A stretch of 64,000 nt of DNA from Ashinkailepas kermadecensis (Eukaryota > Arthropoda > Thecostraca > Neolepadidae): the NCBI GenBank assembly GCA_034440615.1, contig JAOTOM010002902.1, positions 1 to 64,000 of the forward strand. The letters run 5' to 3'. Shown here piece after piece: positions 10,318 through 22,183 of this stretch. The translations under genes were made by a program, and so were the position numbers. Below the pieces are notes generated by a model. It saw only the letters and a program-made list of their open reading frames with translations. It did not search any database and was not told the origin of the DNA. The first letter of the stretch is position 1. Each line of letters begins with the position of its first letter.

Positions 10318-11820
10318 CTAATCCAACATTATAATCTTCATCGGCGTTTTGTGGCGGATTTGACTCTTATCAGTTGCATTGACGTATCTGGCCTTGCATT
10401 TCTGCCAGAACTCGGTCGATATGAGCTTGACGATGAAGGGATGAAGCGACGACTCAAGTTTTACTCGCCGTGCCCGAGTGGCGGCTGGTATCAGGTTGGC
10501 CAGTTCGGGAATTCCTAAGCCCCCGTCGGCAGTATCCGAGTGGAAGAACTCGGTCGGTGTGTCCTTGGGCATGTGGAGCCATTGACGCGTTGCGAGCCCT
10601 ACCTTGCGGTCGAGGGCCTTGATATATTTCTTTGTTGGGTCGCCCAGGACCAGTGCATGGTGGATGCTTGGTAACAGATTTGTCTTCAGAAAGTATAGTC
10701 GTTATTGGGGTTTCGGGCTATGCCTGTGGGTCCAATTCGAACTCAGAGATATTTGATTGAGTCGTTGGGACTAGTTGGTGGTATGGTGCTGCCACCGATA
10801 GAGTATGTTGTCGCGTCGTCGACACAGATCTTCTTTTCCTTGCTCATAGCTCTTATGGTAAGGGAGGCACATTTACTCGGGTTTGGTGAACGCCCGGTAG
10901 GTTGGAGAGTTTGGTCAATTCTATTAAGCCTTTCTTGAATTAGTCTGGGTTTTCTTGCAAGTACAATGATATCGTCCGCGAATCCGAGAACTGCGGGGAA
11001 CTCATCATTTGGGCCGACTTGGACGGCTGCGATGGCTTCGTTCAAAACTGCATTGAAGAGATAAGGAGACATAGGGTCACCCTGGCGCACGCCGCATTTT
11101 ACTTGAATTTTTGCTCCTTCCCTGACTTCAGTAGAGTCTGAATAATGTGATTCCAAGATGTGCCGAAGCCGACTTGGTATGCCGACTCGGGTCATTGCCC
11201 GGAATATAGATTGATGTGAAACTGAGTCAAAGGCCTTGGTCAGGTCGATGGAAGCGAAGGCTAAAGGTTTCTTCTTCGCTCGAGCGTCCCATTTTGCGGC
11301 GTTTAAAATCGTTACGTTTTCGGCGCAGCCGTCGGCGTGGATAAAAGCTCGTTTTAAAGGGTCGAGAGGTCTTGACATATCGAAGCGTCCGGCTAAAATG
11401 CGTGAAAACAGTCTTAGCACTACAGACGAGACATAAATCGGTCGATACTGGGCTGGCATGGTTGGTTCAGGTACTTTTGGAATGAGTTGTTCTTGAATGA
11501 CTGATATATTTGGGTATATGTTCGGCCAAAAGCCACGGATTGTAGTTTTAAAAGAATTGAGGTTGGTATTTTCCGTAAAAGACGAATGGCGATTCCATCC
11601 GGCCCAGGGTCACTTTCGGCTTAGTTGATTGCATGGCCTTTCTGATGTCATCGGCCGTGATCGGACTTGCGATTGATTCGTCTGTCCTTTTTTGGTCGTT
11701 AATTGGTCGGAGTCTGAGGCGCTCTTCGGCGTTTTTTTTGGCCGAAAACTTAATTTTCCTTTTGAACATAGACGTTGTACATACACTTTTGGGACATTAG
11801 AGATATACAAACACATGACG
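10318..11820 (-). pseudogene. R2-like LINE reverse transcriptase fragment
   Basis: RT core of a non-LTR element. Read down the minus strand: SPITADDIRKAMQSTKP (about 11670), a degraded linker, FIHADGCAENVTILNA (about 11350), DLTKAFDSVSHQSIF (about 11220) with a catalytic Asp, CGVRQGDPMSPYLFNA (about 11090), and GFADDIIVLARK (about 10975) with the catalytic Asp pair. After a frameshift near 10690 comes PKDTPTEFFHSDTADGGLGIPEL (about 10570, quoted in part). RQGDPxSPxLFN and the DGC-EN box are typical of the R2 group, whose members usually use a restriction-like endonuclease. N-terminal fingers and endonuclease are missing or unrecognisable. At least two frameshifts. Confidence 0.8.
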
Positions 11821-12234
11821 CCAGACTAGAAAATGCCACATAGAATCCTACCGCGGCCGGTAGACGCTTAGCCGATTTTGTGAGTAGTCAGCTAACCACC
11901 TCCTGCGGTTCGGGGGTCCCCCCTCTGACTAATGTCTTCATGGAGGTCGACCCGGGCGCGGCCCCATCCACCTCCGCGATGTGGCTCAACGGAACACGCG
12001 AAAACACGCTGCCGTGTCGAGCAGGGCCTCGAGCGAGAGTCGCTGCATAATTATCGCTGGTATGCCCCAGGATTTCAGGGCTGACGCCGCCTCCCCGGAC
12101 CACGCGCCCCGCCAGTTCAATGTGATTGAGCCAAACGAGACATTGCGGCCCGGGCCGTGGGGTTCACGGACCCCCATAGTGGCGGCATAGCTCCTGATTT
12201 CCGGGCGGATGTGGTACGACCGAAGGTGGTAAAA
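11821..12234. other. Unassigned GC-rich block between LINE fragments
   Basis: No gene recognised. It contains a CGCCCCGCCAGTTCAATGTG segment similar to one near 764. Possibly the 5' or ORF1 remnant of a dispersed LINE. Confidence 0.35.
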
Positions 12235-13297
12235 TGCCGAATACTGGCGAGGGTTAAAACACTTCGTGATCAGTGTTTTAAATCCCTGAACATGCTAAAA
12301 TGTGTTTCGCGTACTACATATGGAGCGGACAGGAGCTCCCAACTTTTGCTTTATCGGTCGCTGATACGTTCAAAGTTGGATTATGCGTGTTTTATTTATG
12401 ATGGAGCACGCAGTTCCACCAAACGAACACTGGATACCATCCACCATACTGCTATCCGTATCGCAACCGGGGCATTCCGCACCTCGCCCACAATGAGCCT
12501 GCTAGCAGAGGCACACAAGGCTCCTCTCTGTCTGCGCAGAGAAAGGCTGGGAATGCGCTACGCTTGTAAACTTCGCCAGTTCCCTGACCACCCGACTTAC
12601 TGACTGACTATACCTGACCACCCGACCACCCGACTATGTTTTTTCACGATGACTAACAACACTCTTTTCAAAGGAGCGATACTTGAGTGTTGCGCCTTTT
12701 GGTGTGCGCATCCGCAAGCTTTTCCAGGAAAGCCAGCTGAGCCTCCAAGGAATTCGGAGAGACGAGGGCATGCAGACTCCCCCATGGGAGCTTATCGCAC
12801 CAGAATTGGATACATCCCTTGCGAAAACGAAGAAATCAGATGTTTCCGCAGAAGAGTTTCGCGCTCTGGCTTTGGAACATACAAAATCATTTGAGGGCTG
12901 GGCGACTACCTATACCGATGGATTTCGAACCGAGGACGGTGTGGGCAGCGCTTTTGTTGGTGGCTGTGTTATCCGATCTTTTTCCCTCCCACCTTACGCA
13001 TCTGTGTATTCATCAGAACTTATCGCTATTTTGAAAGCCTTATGCTACATCGAAGTGTCCGAGGGAGATCGACATGTTATTTTCACCGATTCTTTAAGCT
13101 GCCTTTTGGCCCTGAACACATTTTATCCGTCTAACCCCTTTTTGCGTGATATTTTATGCGGTCTAACGAAAATGAACAACATCGAACGCCATGTGCTCTT
13201 GTGTTCGTGTGTTGGATTTTAGTGTGTTTCGTGAAGTGTTTCGATGATATCCGTGTGTTGGATTCCTAGCCATGTGGGTATTTCCGGTAACGACTAT
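12235..13297 (+). pseudogene. LINE RT C-terminus plus RNase H
   Basis: Plus-strand remnant of an I-type LINE. RVKTLRDQCFKSLNML, YRSLIRSKLDYACFIYDGA and HHTAIRIATGAFRTSP (12250-12480) are the RT thumb/connection. After a stop and shift (12600-12680) the frame resumes and gives RNase H: TTYTDGFRTEDGVGSAF (about 12905), VYSSELIAILKAL (about 13005, catalytic Glu) and IFTDSLSCLLAL (about 13080, catalytic Asp). Past a short duplication of TGTGTTGGATT, CWIPSHVGISGND runs to 13297, where the sequence stops abruptly at a minus-strand R2-like fragment. Same family as 2220-2955. Confidence 0.8.
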
Positions 13298-14015
13298 GCG
13301 GGGCGAGGGCCACGGGCATCACCCTCGTACTTGCGTTCCGGAGGAGGTGGTCAAGCAGCAGAATGTTTTCGGAGCAGCTATCTGCGTGGATGAATGCCTG
13401 TTGAACCAGGTCGAGCGGACACAGATGGGCTCCTCGTTGTGCGATTATCTTTGTGAACGCTTTCAAGATGATAGACATCATGGAGATAGGACGATACTCC
13501 GCCGGGAATGTGGGATTTTGATTCTTAGGAATGAGGGTTGTACGGCCCTTTTTCAACGGCTGCGGGATAACTGAGAGAAGGAGCATAAGGTTGAATAGTG
13601 TTGCAAGGATATATGATGGGCAGTGACGGAGCATCCTGGCAGTGATGCCATCCTTGCCCGGAGCAGATCCCAGCTTAACCGACTTTACCACTTTTTCGAC
13701 CTCGAGAGACTGTATAGGGGCTGCCCATTGGTCAGCCTGCGGGCGTACCATCGTCACTGGTCGCACATCAGGTGGGCTTGGGTTAGAGAGCAGCCTTGCC
13801 CAGAACGCCTCCTTTTCCTCTTCCGAAACAACTGATATATCTGATTCGGTCCGCCAGTGTCCATTCAATATACACTTGGACGCACGCGACCAGTCCTTGG
13901 CATAAAGCCCCTGGATCCGCCTGTAAACTGCACGCTTGGCCATAGTGCGTGACATCGATTCGGTTCTTCGAGGACTCGGCTGGCATTTCCTCTTCGGTCT
14001 CACCTTGGCCGCCAT
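13298..14015 (-). pseudogene. R2-like LINE RT, N-terminal half
   Basis: The minus-strand frame starts near 14013 (MAAKVRPKRK), with a basic region TMAKRAVYRRIQGLYAKDW. The RT entry follows: VVKSVKLGSAPGKDGITARML, KKGRTTLIPKNQNPTFPAEYRP and FIHADSCSENILLLDHLL (each quoted in part). These match R2-group RT motifs 0-2a and resemble the 10318-11820 copy. The frame ends abruptly at 13298, so the catalytic Asp boxes are absent. The low-coordinate end coincides with the truncated RNase H remnant, suggesting one copy inserted in or recombined with the other. Confidence 0.75.
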
Positions 14016-15649
14016 GTCGTTAACATAGTCATTAAGTCTAGTTTTAAGAGATATACATTTTCCGCTCTGTACAAGGTGGCATTGACCAACGGATTATACA
14101 ATGCCCGCCCGGGAAATTGGCGGGGCGGCCCCTTGATCGCCAACGAACCACTTGAGCGGAAAACTGAGAACAAGCAAACGAACAAGCAAAAACAAAGGAA
14201 CTGTACACACGTGGACACATGCACCACAGCGTCGAACCGACGGACGGGCCACCGTCTCTATCGACACCTCGCGTCCGAACTCGGTAGTTCGACGTCTTCC
14301 ACTTCGCCACATACCATTTCTGTCTTTCGTCCCAACACGGGATCACTGCTCACCGAGACACAGCTCTTCTCGCGTCTCTCTCCCTTCTCCACATCGTGCC
14401 GTTCGACGCCTCTCCGCCCTCTCACCACCAACGCGTTACGTTGAGCCACCGGCCCGACGCTACATCGTGAGTGTCTCCCTGCATATCGTTCCACGTCCCC
14501 GCCCTACTCTTCTCAAGAACCGAGTCGAGAGAGGCTAGGGTAGCACTCCGTAGAGTGCCACTGTGTCGAGCCAATGACACACACGCTCATCTCCACCTCC
14601 TCAGCCACCTGCAATCGTCCCCCATGGCCTGCCGTCCGTGTCGGCAGGGTCCCTGCGATTCCCTGTACACCCTTCGTCCGTACAGCCGAGTCGCAACCGG
14701 AACGGAATTGCTCGTCGAGCGAGCAAACTTTCGGGACGGGGAGTTGCGTCTCGATAGCTCAGTGTCTAGCTGCTCGCGAGAGACGGCTCCGACCCATTAG
14801 GAAAGTTGTTCATAAACCCCTAAAGATCGGCGTGTGCGTTCTGCTAGGCTTCGGAGAGCTTTCTCGACCGCTCGCAGTGGTAAGCTGTTCGCGGGAGTCG
14901 GCGCTCCGATCCTTCTTGCATCACGCTCAACACCGAGTATAGCGCCCGCTTAGCGTGACGTTGGGATGACTGGCGCAGACAGCACTTACGCCATCGACAC
15001 ACCGACTCCCATTTCCTCGTGTTCACACATATTGTGCGACCGTTTCGTCGGTGGGAACGGGTCCACCCTTGTGCTCATGCACTCGCGACCTCCGTGGCTC
15101 TGGTATCGCAGGGCCCGGTGAATCTCACCGCCATCCAGCCAAGCCGGTCTCCGCCACCGCCTCCATCTCCGTGTCCGGGCCTCGTCTACTCAACCTCCGT
15201 CACCCAGCATGTGACGCCTCAACGCACCGTCACCTCACCCGTGACTCCTTCCGTCGTTCACTGAACCCTCGCCAACATCGTCGACCGATCAGCTCTCGTA
15301 TCCGAATAGATATCTCCGTGCGCCTTAGCGCACGAAGTCCTCATCTGAGAGTACCCAAATCATCATATATCGCACTTCTCTCCCTGAGCATCTGACCATC
15401 TCGCTCTTCTTATACCATTCCATGCCAACTCGGTACGCCATCACTCAAAGCCCAATGTCCCTCCTTCTGCCGCCACTTTCCGTCCATACAACCTTCAAGC
15501 ACCCGACATTCACACGACACAACAAGCCTGTTCCCAGTTCCGCACCGGCTCGCCTCAAACTCGGTTGGGCTAAGTGCCGATGCTGCCGTAGCATGGCGCC
15601 CCCCGGCGCGGATATGGCCGTCGACTCGTTAAGATGGTTATTCGCTGAG
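14016..15649. other. Unassigned GC-rich 1.6 kb
   Basis: No protein motif, tRNA or repeat recognised on either strand. Open frames are short and overlap in all frames, as expected from composition. It lies between two minus-strand R2-like fragments and could hold the untranslated regions of one of them. Confidence 0.4.
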
Positions 15650-16144
15650 TCAACGGCCGCCCGTGGCAAAAGCCAACCATACCATCGACGTCCCTATAAG
15701 AACCCCCTCCTGAAGGCGGTTTAGGTCGCGCCGTTCGGAGATACCGAGGTTTTTGAGCGGTCTTTGGAAGGTCTCGCTAAGTACCAGGCCTCGGCTGCCG
15801 ATGACTATGGCATCGGAACACGCAGCCTCAACCCGGTACATCGCTTTTACTGCCCGAAGGAAGTCGTCACTGCCGTATTTGTGATTTTTTTCATTTCGGC
15901 GACTGCGCAAGAGATCGGCATTTGTGTGATAGGGGACGGTAAAGTCCACCACAATCACAGTCTCCCGCCCTTCCAACCGTCCCGTAAGGGTTGTATCGGG
16001 TCGGAAGATTTCGCCACCTACTCTGACTGCGGACTCACGATGGACTGTGAAGTGTCCAATCTTCCGCCACATGCTTTCCACATTGTGATGGAGCCAGTTG
16101 TGACGGCTGATATAGGCACCCCGCAATTCACGGCATCCGTTCAA
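15650..16144 (-). pseudogene. R2-like restriction-like endonuclease domain
   Basis: Minus-strand C-terminal domain of an R2-group LINE. In that family it nicks the target DNA to prime reverse transcription. HNWLHHNVESMWRKIGHF leads into VGGEIFRPDTTLTG, then ETVIVVDFTVPYHTN and LRSRRNEKNHKYG. This is the PD-x-D/E-x-K-like order of the restriction-like endonuclease, ending ...LIGTSMVWLAFATGGR. It is followed upstream in the element by the thumb region at 16443-16895 and RT at 17038-17704, so 15650-17704 is one copy. The domain itself is uninterrupted for about 160 residues. Confidence 0.7.
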
Positions 16145-16442
16145 TGCATGCGCCTGTTTCCACAGCGGCGCCGCACCTTCGACATGGTCGCGCCGGCTGG
16201 TCTCTGCCTCGATTTAGATTTGTCCGGACAGGAGATTCTCGGACGCGCCTTCGTCATGTGGATATACTCTTGACCTAAAGGCTGACCGGGTTGGTCAGCC
16301 ATCTGTTTCCCCACCGCGAGGCTGTGGTATCAAACCTGCGCCCCACGGCGGTTCGCCGATATTGTGCCGCAAATTCCTTAGGGGCTCGCAGCTTATGTTT
16401 GTCGAGCCCCTTAGGCGAGGAATCCTCCATGCGCAGATGTTT

Positions 16443-17704
16443 TCACCAATGCGTGATTTCGGATTCGACAGTCCGGGACCCGACGGCGAGTGATTTAACC
16501 CAAAGGTCAGAGCTCCACTTGAGCTTCACAAGCCGCCGAGTCCTCATCACCCCAACGGTTTGCCGGACCGAGGGGATCCGAAGACCGCCGCCCTCCGACC
16601 TCATATGAAAGAATGACGTGGGCGTGCGTGGCGGGAGGTGGAGGATACTCCTTATCACACTTCGAAGTGCGCGGTCCAAGTGACACAGAGCCTCGTCGGT
16701 AACTTTGGCCAGACGTAAGGTATGCATGTGACTGGGCAATATATGCGCTCGCAACAGGCCCAGCTTTTGTGATGGCTTGAGCGCAGCATGTCGAATCACT
16801 TTTAAGTCAATGAGCAGCTCCTTCCCTTGAGCCTTTCGACAACCCAATGGAGAGAGCTCCAACTCCAGATACTTCACCACCTCCCCGACGCCCATATTCG
16901 CGATGGGGACGCTGTTGAACTGGAAAGTGGACCCTCTGGCAGCCTTGAGGGTTTTCGTGCCCTGTGGCCGGCCTAAGTTTTATCACATGCGACTTGCCGC
17001 GTTGACCGGCATGCCCTGGTGACAGAAGAACTCAGTTTCACCAAGGAGTCTGCGCATCCCATGTCCAGTGCCCGAAGCCAACACAACGTCGTCTGCGAAG
17101 GCCAGGGTATTGTAGCCGGTTTTTTCCCCACCGCTCGGACTGAGGGGGGTGACGCTGCCGCAATGTCCCCAGAAGTAAGTCAATAACCATGTTGAACAAC
17201 ATGGCAGCCCTGCTTGACACCGTGGTTCATGGGGATCGGCGGTGTTCTGCCTTGACCACCACTGATGGTCGTGGTGACACCGAAATACATATCGTGGATG
17301 AGCTCCGTGAACCTCTGCTCAACACCAAACTGTCTCAACGCTCTCAGAATGGAGTGGCCTCATCGAACGCTTTGGTAACGTCCAAAAAGACGACGTTCAT
17401 TTAATTCCTCTTTTACACTTGCAAAGTCGCAATGACTCGCTAATGACGTACATGTGTTCAGAGCAACCGTCAACAGCCGTGAAAGCTTTCTGCCTTGGGT
17501 CTTCACATCCCTGACCTCTGCCTTCTTATGGATGGGCGTCGTCTTATTGACCTTGAGCGTCGCCGGGATTCTGCGCAACCCGAGAAGGGCGTCCAGGGTC
17601 GGTCGAACGACCTCCGTCCCCCATTCGGTGAGTATGGTCTTCACCGTTAGTCCATCGGGGCTGGCGGCGGAGCGAAGTCCAAGACCCTTCGGAGCACCCC
17701 GCAC
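16443..17704 (-). pseudogene. R2-like RT, degraded
   Basis: Same copy as the endonuclease domain at 15650-16144. Minus-strand pieces in order: ASPDGLTVKTIL and TTPIHKKAEVRDVK (17700-17520), RQGDPMS (about 17220), SGTGHGMRRL near the catalytic Asp box region (about 17060), then KYLELELSPLGCRK, LRAHILPSHMHTLRLAKV and PPRTPTSFFHMRSEGGGLRIPS (quoted in part; 16895-16560). At least three frameshifts and a damaged catalytic region show it is dead. Confidence 0.65.
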
Positions 17705-18104
17705 CTCATTCCACGTGAAAGGGTGCAGGTCTATGCGCTCCTGGTCCGCCCGAGGGGATACCTTGTGGTCGTCGGTCGGTGACTAAACCAAACCGGTTAC
17801 GGTCAGATCCGATTTCAGTGATTTCAGTCAGATCAGTGCCTAACTTTGATATGTACAGATTTACCCGATTTGAGTCCACGATCGAATGTCAACTTTCCAC
17901 TGGTTTTTGAGTACGGCGATTTCGATGGTACTATTATCAACTTTATATCTCGTCATATACGTGAGGTAGACTCTTCACTGAATCGAGCCAGTTACGGTAC
18001 GTGGCGTCGATATCATTAGTGTCCGGGAGGAACGGTTTTCTTGGAATGAACCTGGACGCCTCAGTTCCTTAGAGGTCCGTACGATTGATCCGTAGTAGGC
18101 TTTG
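17705..18104. other. Unassigned sequence
   Basis: No motif or repeat recognised between the R2-like fragment and the first family C exon. Confidence 0.4.
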
Positions 18105-18109
18105 CTGTA

Positions 18110-19238
18110 GCTCGAGCCTGAGCCCCAGCTCGAGCCGGAGCCGCAGGCCGAGCCCCTGCCCGAGGAGGAGCCGGAGGCCGAGCCAAGGCCAGCGTCTCCA
18201 GTCGACATGTTTATGACGTACGACGGACCGGCGCAGGTGGCCGCCGTCGACCACGTCGACGACGACGAGTAGCTGCCGTCACCGTCAACGCGCCGCAACC
18301 CGTCTCCAAGCCGTGAGCCTATGTTAGTAGTCAGTTAGAGGTTTTGTATGGTATGCATGGATGTGTGTGCATGTATATGCCATGTCTCATGTATGCTCAT
18401 GTCATCAGTGTATGTTCATATATCATGTATTGCATGCATCCTGTATGCTCTCCTGTGGTGTCATGTGTATGTTCATACAGTTCATGTTTGTGTTTGTGTG
18501 TGTGCGTATGTGTGCCCATATATCATGTATGCTCCTGTATTGTATCATGCACTTGTTCTCCTCCAAACGTGCTGCTTCACTTTGTTTCAGTGCACCGGAA
18601 GGCTGCCGACCGCGGCGCCGTGGCCGGCGAGCCGTCGCCGGAGACAAGCCGCCGGCCGCGAAGCGCAGGCGCTTCGCCTGCTTCCTGGGGTTGTGCCGAG
18701 GCACGAAATATCTCGACCTTGTCAGGCACATCCGGTGGATGCCACCCGGCGCTGGCACACGTGGCGCTACAGAAGGCGAGGCGCCTCCTGTGGCGCCACG
18801 CAGCAGCGCCAGGAGGCAGACGGCGGCACAGAGCCACCCTGCGCCAAAGGACCCGGTGGAGGTGCCCCTTCGGCGACGACGGCCCGGACCAGTGCCCGGC
18901 CGTCGTCGTCAACCTGGCGCGGCACCTCGCCGGGCACTACGCCAAAGGCACGCAAGAGGTAAGGATCACTTCCGTTTACACATTCACTTTGTGTTCGTAC
19001 TGATCGATCGCCCGGTTCTGTGTTGTTGTTGTTGCTGTGCTGTGTGTGCATGTTGCATGACTCTGCCCACCGTCCGCAGCATCGTCTAGCCTGGACACGG
19101 ACTCAGCGGGTGGGCGGCCCCGCACCGGCGACGCCGGTGGTCGGGCTTGAGGCCATGAGCGAGTCGTTCTCCGAATTTCTCCGCGGCGTTCGCGGCGGAT
19201 GCTGCTCGCAGGAGAAGGTGCCGAAACACGTGAGAGCG
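18110..19238 (+). pseudogene. Tyrosine recombinase family C, partial copy C1
   Basis: A partial tandem copy of the 5' exons of C2. Exon piece 18110-18322 (Glu-Pro repeat end, then VDMFMTYDGPAQVA) ends AT|GTTAGT. The TG-rich intron ends TTTGTTTCAG at 18590. The zinc-finger exon 18591-18958 ends GAG|GTAAGG, and the next exon 19080-19238 (LRGVRGGCCSQEKVPKHVRA) ends GCG|GTAAGC. All splice sites correspond to those of C2. Damage: TAG where C2 has TGG in the VDHVDDDDEW segment, and a one-base insertion after DLVRHI near 18730 that shifts frame. The second copy is open where C1 is shifted, so the pair identify each other's lesions. Later exons are absent. Confidence 0.75.
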
Positions 19239-19321
19239 GTAAGCAAAATACCTTTACTGTACCGTACTGTACAGGAGTGTATCGTATGAAGAGCTCCAGG
19301 CACCCTAGACGAGCAGTCCAG

Positions 19322-19520
19322 GGTGAAAAAAAGAAGACGAATCAAAAAAATACTAAAAAAACAAATCAAAAGGAAAAGAGACACAAAAGAACAAATAACA
19401 AAAAAGAAGGAAAAAAACAAAACAAACTAACAAAAAAAGGACAGGAAAACTAAAAGGCCAAAACTTTATTTAAAACAAAAAGAGAAAAAAGAGGCAAACA
19501 AACACTAAAACGAAAAGGCC
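19322..19520. repeat. A-rich low-complexity tract
   Basis: About 190 bp of A runs broken by C, G and T (AAAAAAACAAATCAAAAGG type). It directly follows a CTCCAGGCACCCTAGACGAG segment also found at 24629. It could be the poly-A-like tail of an inserted element on the plus strand; no duplication flanks it that I can see. Confidence 0.5.
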
Positions 19521-20299
19521 CAAAACGGTGTACAATCATATGTGTATGTTCTTGCAATGTTAAAACGAACGGCGATGACTAACACTCCCCCATTCTACAC
19601 CCCTTACGGCACCGTCCGGACCACTTCTATCATCTCATCTCTAAAACACCTAAACAGCCGATATCACATGACGGTGGCAGGCTGGGCAAACTCACTCAAC
19701 AACAACAACCGATTTTCCCGCTCTGTCCGCTAGTGCCAAATATTGCTGCATAACGAAGTTTGTCGTGCAAAACAACATGTTTTCAGTGAATAACTCTGAA
19801 CGGACAATGGCGTGCGCCATGCGCCACATGCGTGCCATGCAGGATGCGGCGGTGGGGGGAGGGGCGGGGGACGAGTTATTTTTTTAGGCGTGCCGGACCA
19901 CGAAGGTCATTTGCGCCGCCTTTAAAGCGAGTACGTTACCTGTCTGTCTATAAAAGGTGCAGGCGAGTGGACATTTACGTTCAGGGATTTTACGTTAGTT
20001 CGCGTGATATTTTAGGTGCTGAAGGCGAGGGTCTGGGTTGGGCACAGCTCCCTGATGTCTAAATGGTTTAGTTTTACTTTGCTCCTCCACAAAAGAATTC
20101 GTCGTTTTGGGTGGGGTTGGTGGTGTTGAGAGTGACGAGAAGTTGATTTTGCCAGGGTGCCGGCTTTAGCCTAGTCTTGTCGAAGAGCACCGAGGGATCT
20201 TTACCGTGCGAACAAGGAGGTAATTGTTCACACCGCCTATCACGCCGGCCGCCGCGTTTTAGTTGTTAGTAGCGGGTTAGTCTAAGCATGCCATGCAGG
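19521..20299. other. Unassigned sequence
   Basis: No gene recognised. Near 19795-19815, GAACGGACAATGGCGTGCGCCATG resembles the segment at 22571-22593 upstream of C2 (quoted in part), so the promoter region of a family C copy may be partly preserved here. Confidence 0.4.
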
Positions 20300-20324
20300 G
20301 TTGTCAGTTGGGTTAGTACGGTGT

Positions 20325-20600
20325 TTTGCAATTCGGCTCTTCTACGTTCGCTGTACCTCTGGGTAGCCGTTTACGTAATGAGTTTCTAGGCAAATCGGCT
20401 CATCTACGTCCGATAGCTCCTCTGGGTAGACGTTTTACGTTATGCTATTTTTTTAAAATTAAATGTTTTCCTAAAGCAAGTCGGCTCATCTACGTCCGAC
20501 GGCACCGCTAGGTAGCCATTTATTTCTAATTGAGAAGCAAATCGGCTCCTGTACGTCCGACGCCATGCGGAGATGGCTATTTACGTGTTTCCTTTGAGTG
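20325..20600. repeat. Four imperfect 65-90 bp direct repeats
   Basis: CGGCTC(A/T)TCTACGTCCGA recurs four times (about 20334, 20397, 20481, 20547), each followed after about 25 bp by a GTTTACGT- or TTTATTT-like word. It sits 3' of the minus-strand LINE at 20620-22190 and probably is its repeated 3' UTR. Confidence 0.7.
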
Positions 20601-20619
20601 TTTCGCGGCCATGCATTGC

Positions 20620-22178
20620 GAGTTGATGTGAGTGTTGGTGGTGTGGTGCCTACAGTGCTTCTGCTAGTTGTGTGGCATATAGATATTCAAATAGCAATCG
20701 AAGGAGTTATGGGTGCTTGTCACCGAGAAGCGATGGGAGCGATAGGGTGATGCCCGCTTTTTGGCAGAATGCCTTAAGTGGTTGTCTTTGGGAGCTAAAG
20801 CTACTACAGTCTAGCAGGATGTGGCCTATGCTTAACGTGGTGTTGCAGGTGTCGCAGTGCGGTGTTGTATATTGGTCACCCTCTAATTGAGGCTGTTAGT
20901 TTTGTTCAACCGGTTCTAAGTCTAGTGAGGATGACCTCTTTTTGTCGATGAGATTGATTTGATGTGTTCCATGTACCTATTGTTGGTTTGATGGCGTGGG
21001 TGTGGTTGGATTTGTGTTGTGTTGAGTTGTGTTGTGTCCATTTGTTCTGTTGATGTTGGCGAATGTGGCGTTGTAGGAGTGCTTTGCAGTCGTCTACCGA
21101 ATATTCCACGCTAGGGTAGGTGTTCAATGCTAAGGCTTGCTTTGCGAGCCGGTCTGCTTCTTCGTTACCTGGCATGTTGGCGTCGCCCGGAATCCAGAGG
21201 AAGGAAAAGTTCATATTTACGTTATGGGCCACGAGCTGTTCGATTCTATCAATGAAGTGATGTGGACAGTCGTGGGAGTTAGTAATTGACTGGAGGACAG
21301 ATTTGGAGTCTGAGCAAATTACTACGTTTCTAGTTTTACGTCTCATGAGAATGGAGATAGCGGACAGAATGGCCATTGCTTCAGCGGAGTAGATGGAGAG
21401 GTTATCTGGTAGACGCTTGGAAAGTCTGAGACCTGGTCCAGTGATGCCGATGCCTACCTTTGCCTCGTGTTTCGACCCATCTGTGAATACCAGTGATTTT
21501 TGTTTGTTGTCATCGACGAATTTGTGGAAGAGGCCAAGAATTTCCGCCGATGTGATAGTGGATTTCTTCTCCGAGATCAAGTATTCGACCTTTGGTTGAC
21601 TGAAAATCCAGAATGGTTTAGTGGGCGGTCGAGTTGCAGTGGATGGCATTGCGAAGTTCAGATCTGAGAGAGCCGTGGAAATTTGAATGCTATATGGTGG
21701 AAGTTTGCGCGCAAATCGGCTCTTGTCGAATCTATCAGGCGTAAAGCAGCGCTTTGCTGGATTGTTTTTAATGGACTTGACTTTGATATAGTAGCGGCAC
21801 AGCTGTTGTGTTCTCCGGAAGTGGAGTGGGGGCGTGTTTGAGTCTACTAGAAGACTGGCTATCGGTGTGGTGTTGAGGGCACCTGTGGCTGCACTGATGC
21901 AGCTGTTTTGGATGGTTTCTAATTTTCGGCTCTGGCTTTCTGAAATGGTGGCAAAAATGATGCTGTTGTATTCTAGAATGGGTCGTATGATTGATGTGTA
22001 CAGTCGCAGTAGTGTTTTCCTGTCTCCGCCCCAGTCTGTGCCTGCTAGTGCACGGAGTATGTTGACGCGCTTCGCACATCGTTTCGAGATGTTGGTGATG
22101 TGGGTGTTGAAACTGAGTTTTTCGTCTAAATATACTCCTAAGAACTTGAAGCATTTTACCTGTTCGATGGCTTTGCCA
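20620..22178 (-). mobile_element. 5'-truncated I-type LINE (RT end, RNase H, CCHC)
   Basis: Minus-strand 3' portion of a non-LTR element. FKFLGVYLDEKLSFNTHI, LRLYTSIIRPILEYNS and SCISAATGALNTTPIA (22130-21870) are the RT C-terminal region. An intact RNase H follows in one frame: LVFTDGSKHEAKVGIGI (about 21490), SIYSAEAMAILSAI (about 21390), VICSDSKSVLQSI (about 21320) and FLWIPGDANMPGNEEADRLAK (about 21200, quoted in part). All four catalytic positions (D, E, D, D) are present. After a stop near 20895, CDTCNTTLSIGHILLDC forms the usual C-terminal Cys/His motif. 5' truncation ends beside an ATCGAT-rich palindrome. Confidence 0.85.
20906..21649 (-). CDS. LINE RNase H domain, open frame
   Basis: Uninterrupted 247-residue frame holding the whole RNase H domain of the LINE at 20620-22178. 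The enzyme degrades the RNA template strand. The catalytic acidic residues sit in TDGSK, SAEAM, SDSK and GNEEADRLAK, followed by a Gln/His-rich region. It is only the C-terminal part of the element's ORF2; the RT part upstream is in the same frame or one shift away. Confidence 0.8.
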   Translation of the reverse strand: MPSTATRPPTKPFWIFSQPKVEYLISEKKSTITSAEILGLFHKFVDDNKQKSLVFTDGSKHEAKVGIGITGPGLRLSKRLPDNLSIYSAEAMAILSAISILMRRKTRNVVICSDSKSVLQSITNSHDCPHHFIDRIEQLVAHNVNMNFSFLWIPGDANMPGNEEADRLAKQALALNTYPSVEYSVDDCKALLQRHIRQHQQNKWTQHNSTQHKSNHTHAIKPTIGTWNTSNQSHRQKEVILTRLRTG

Positions 22179-22183
22179 TCGAT

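Noticed and set aside
18344..18590. Plus-strand frames rich in Cys, Val and Met (also 23525-23788)
   Set aside because: These are TG-rich introns of the recombinase copies; the same text lies between matched donor and acceptor in both copies.
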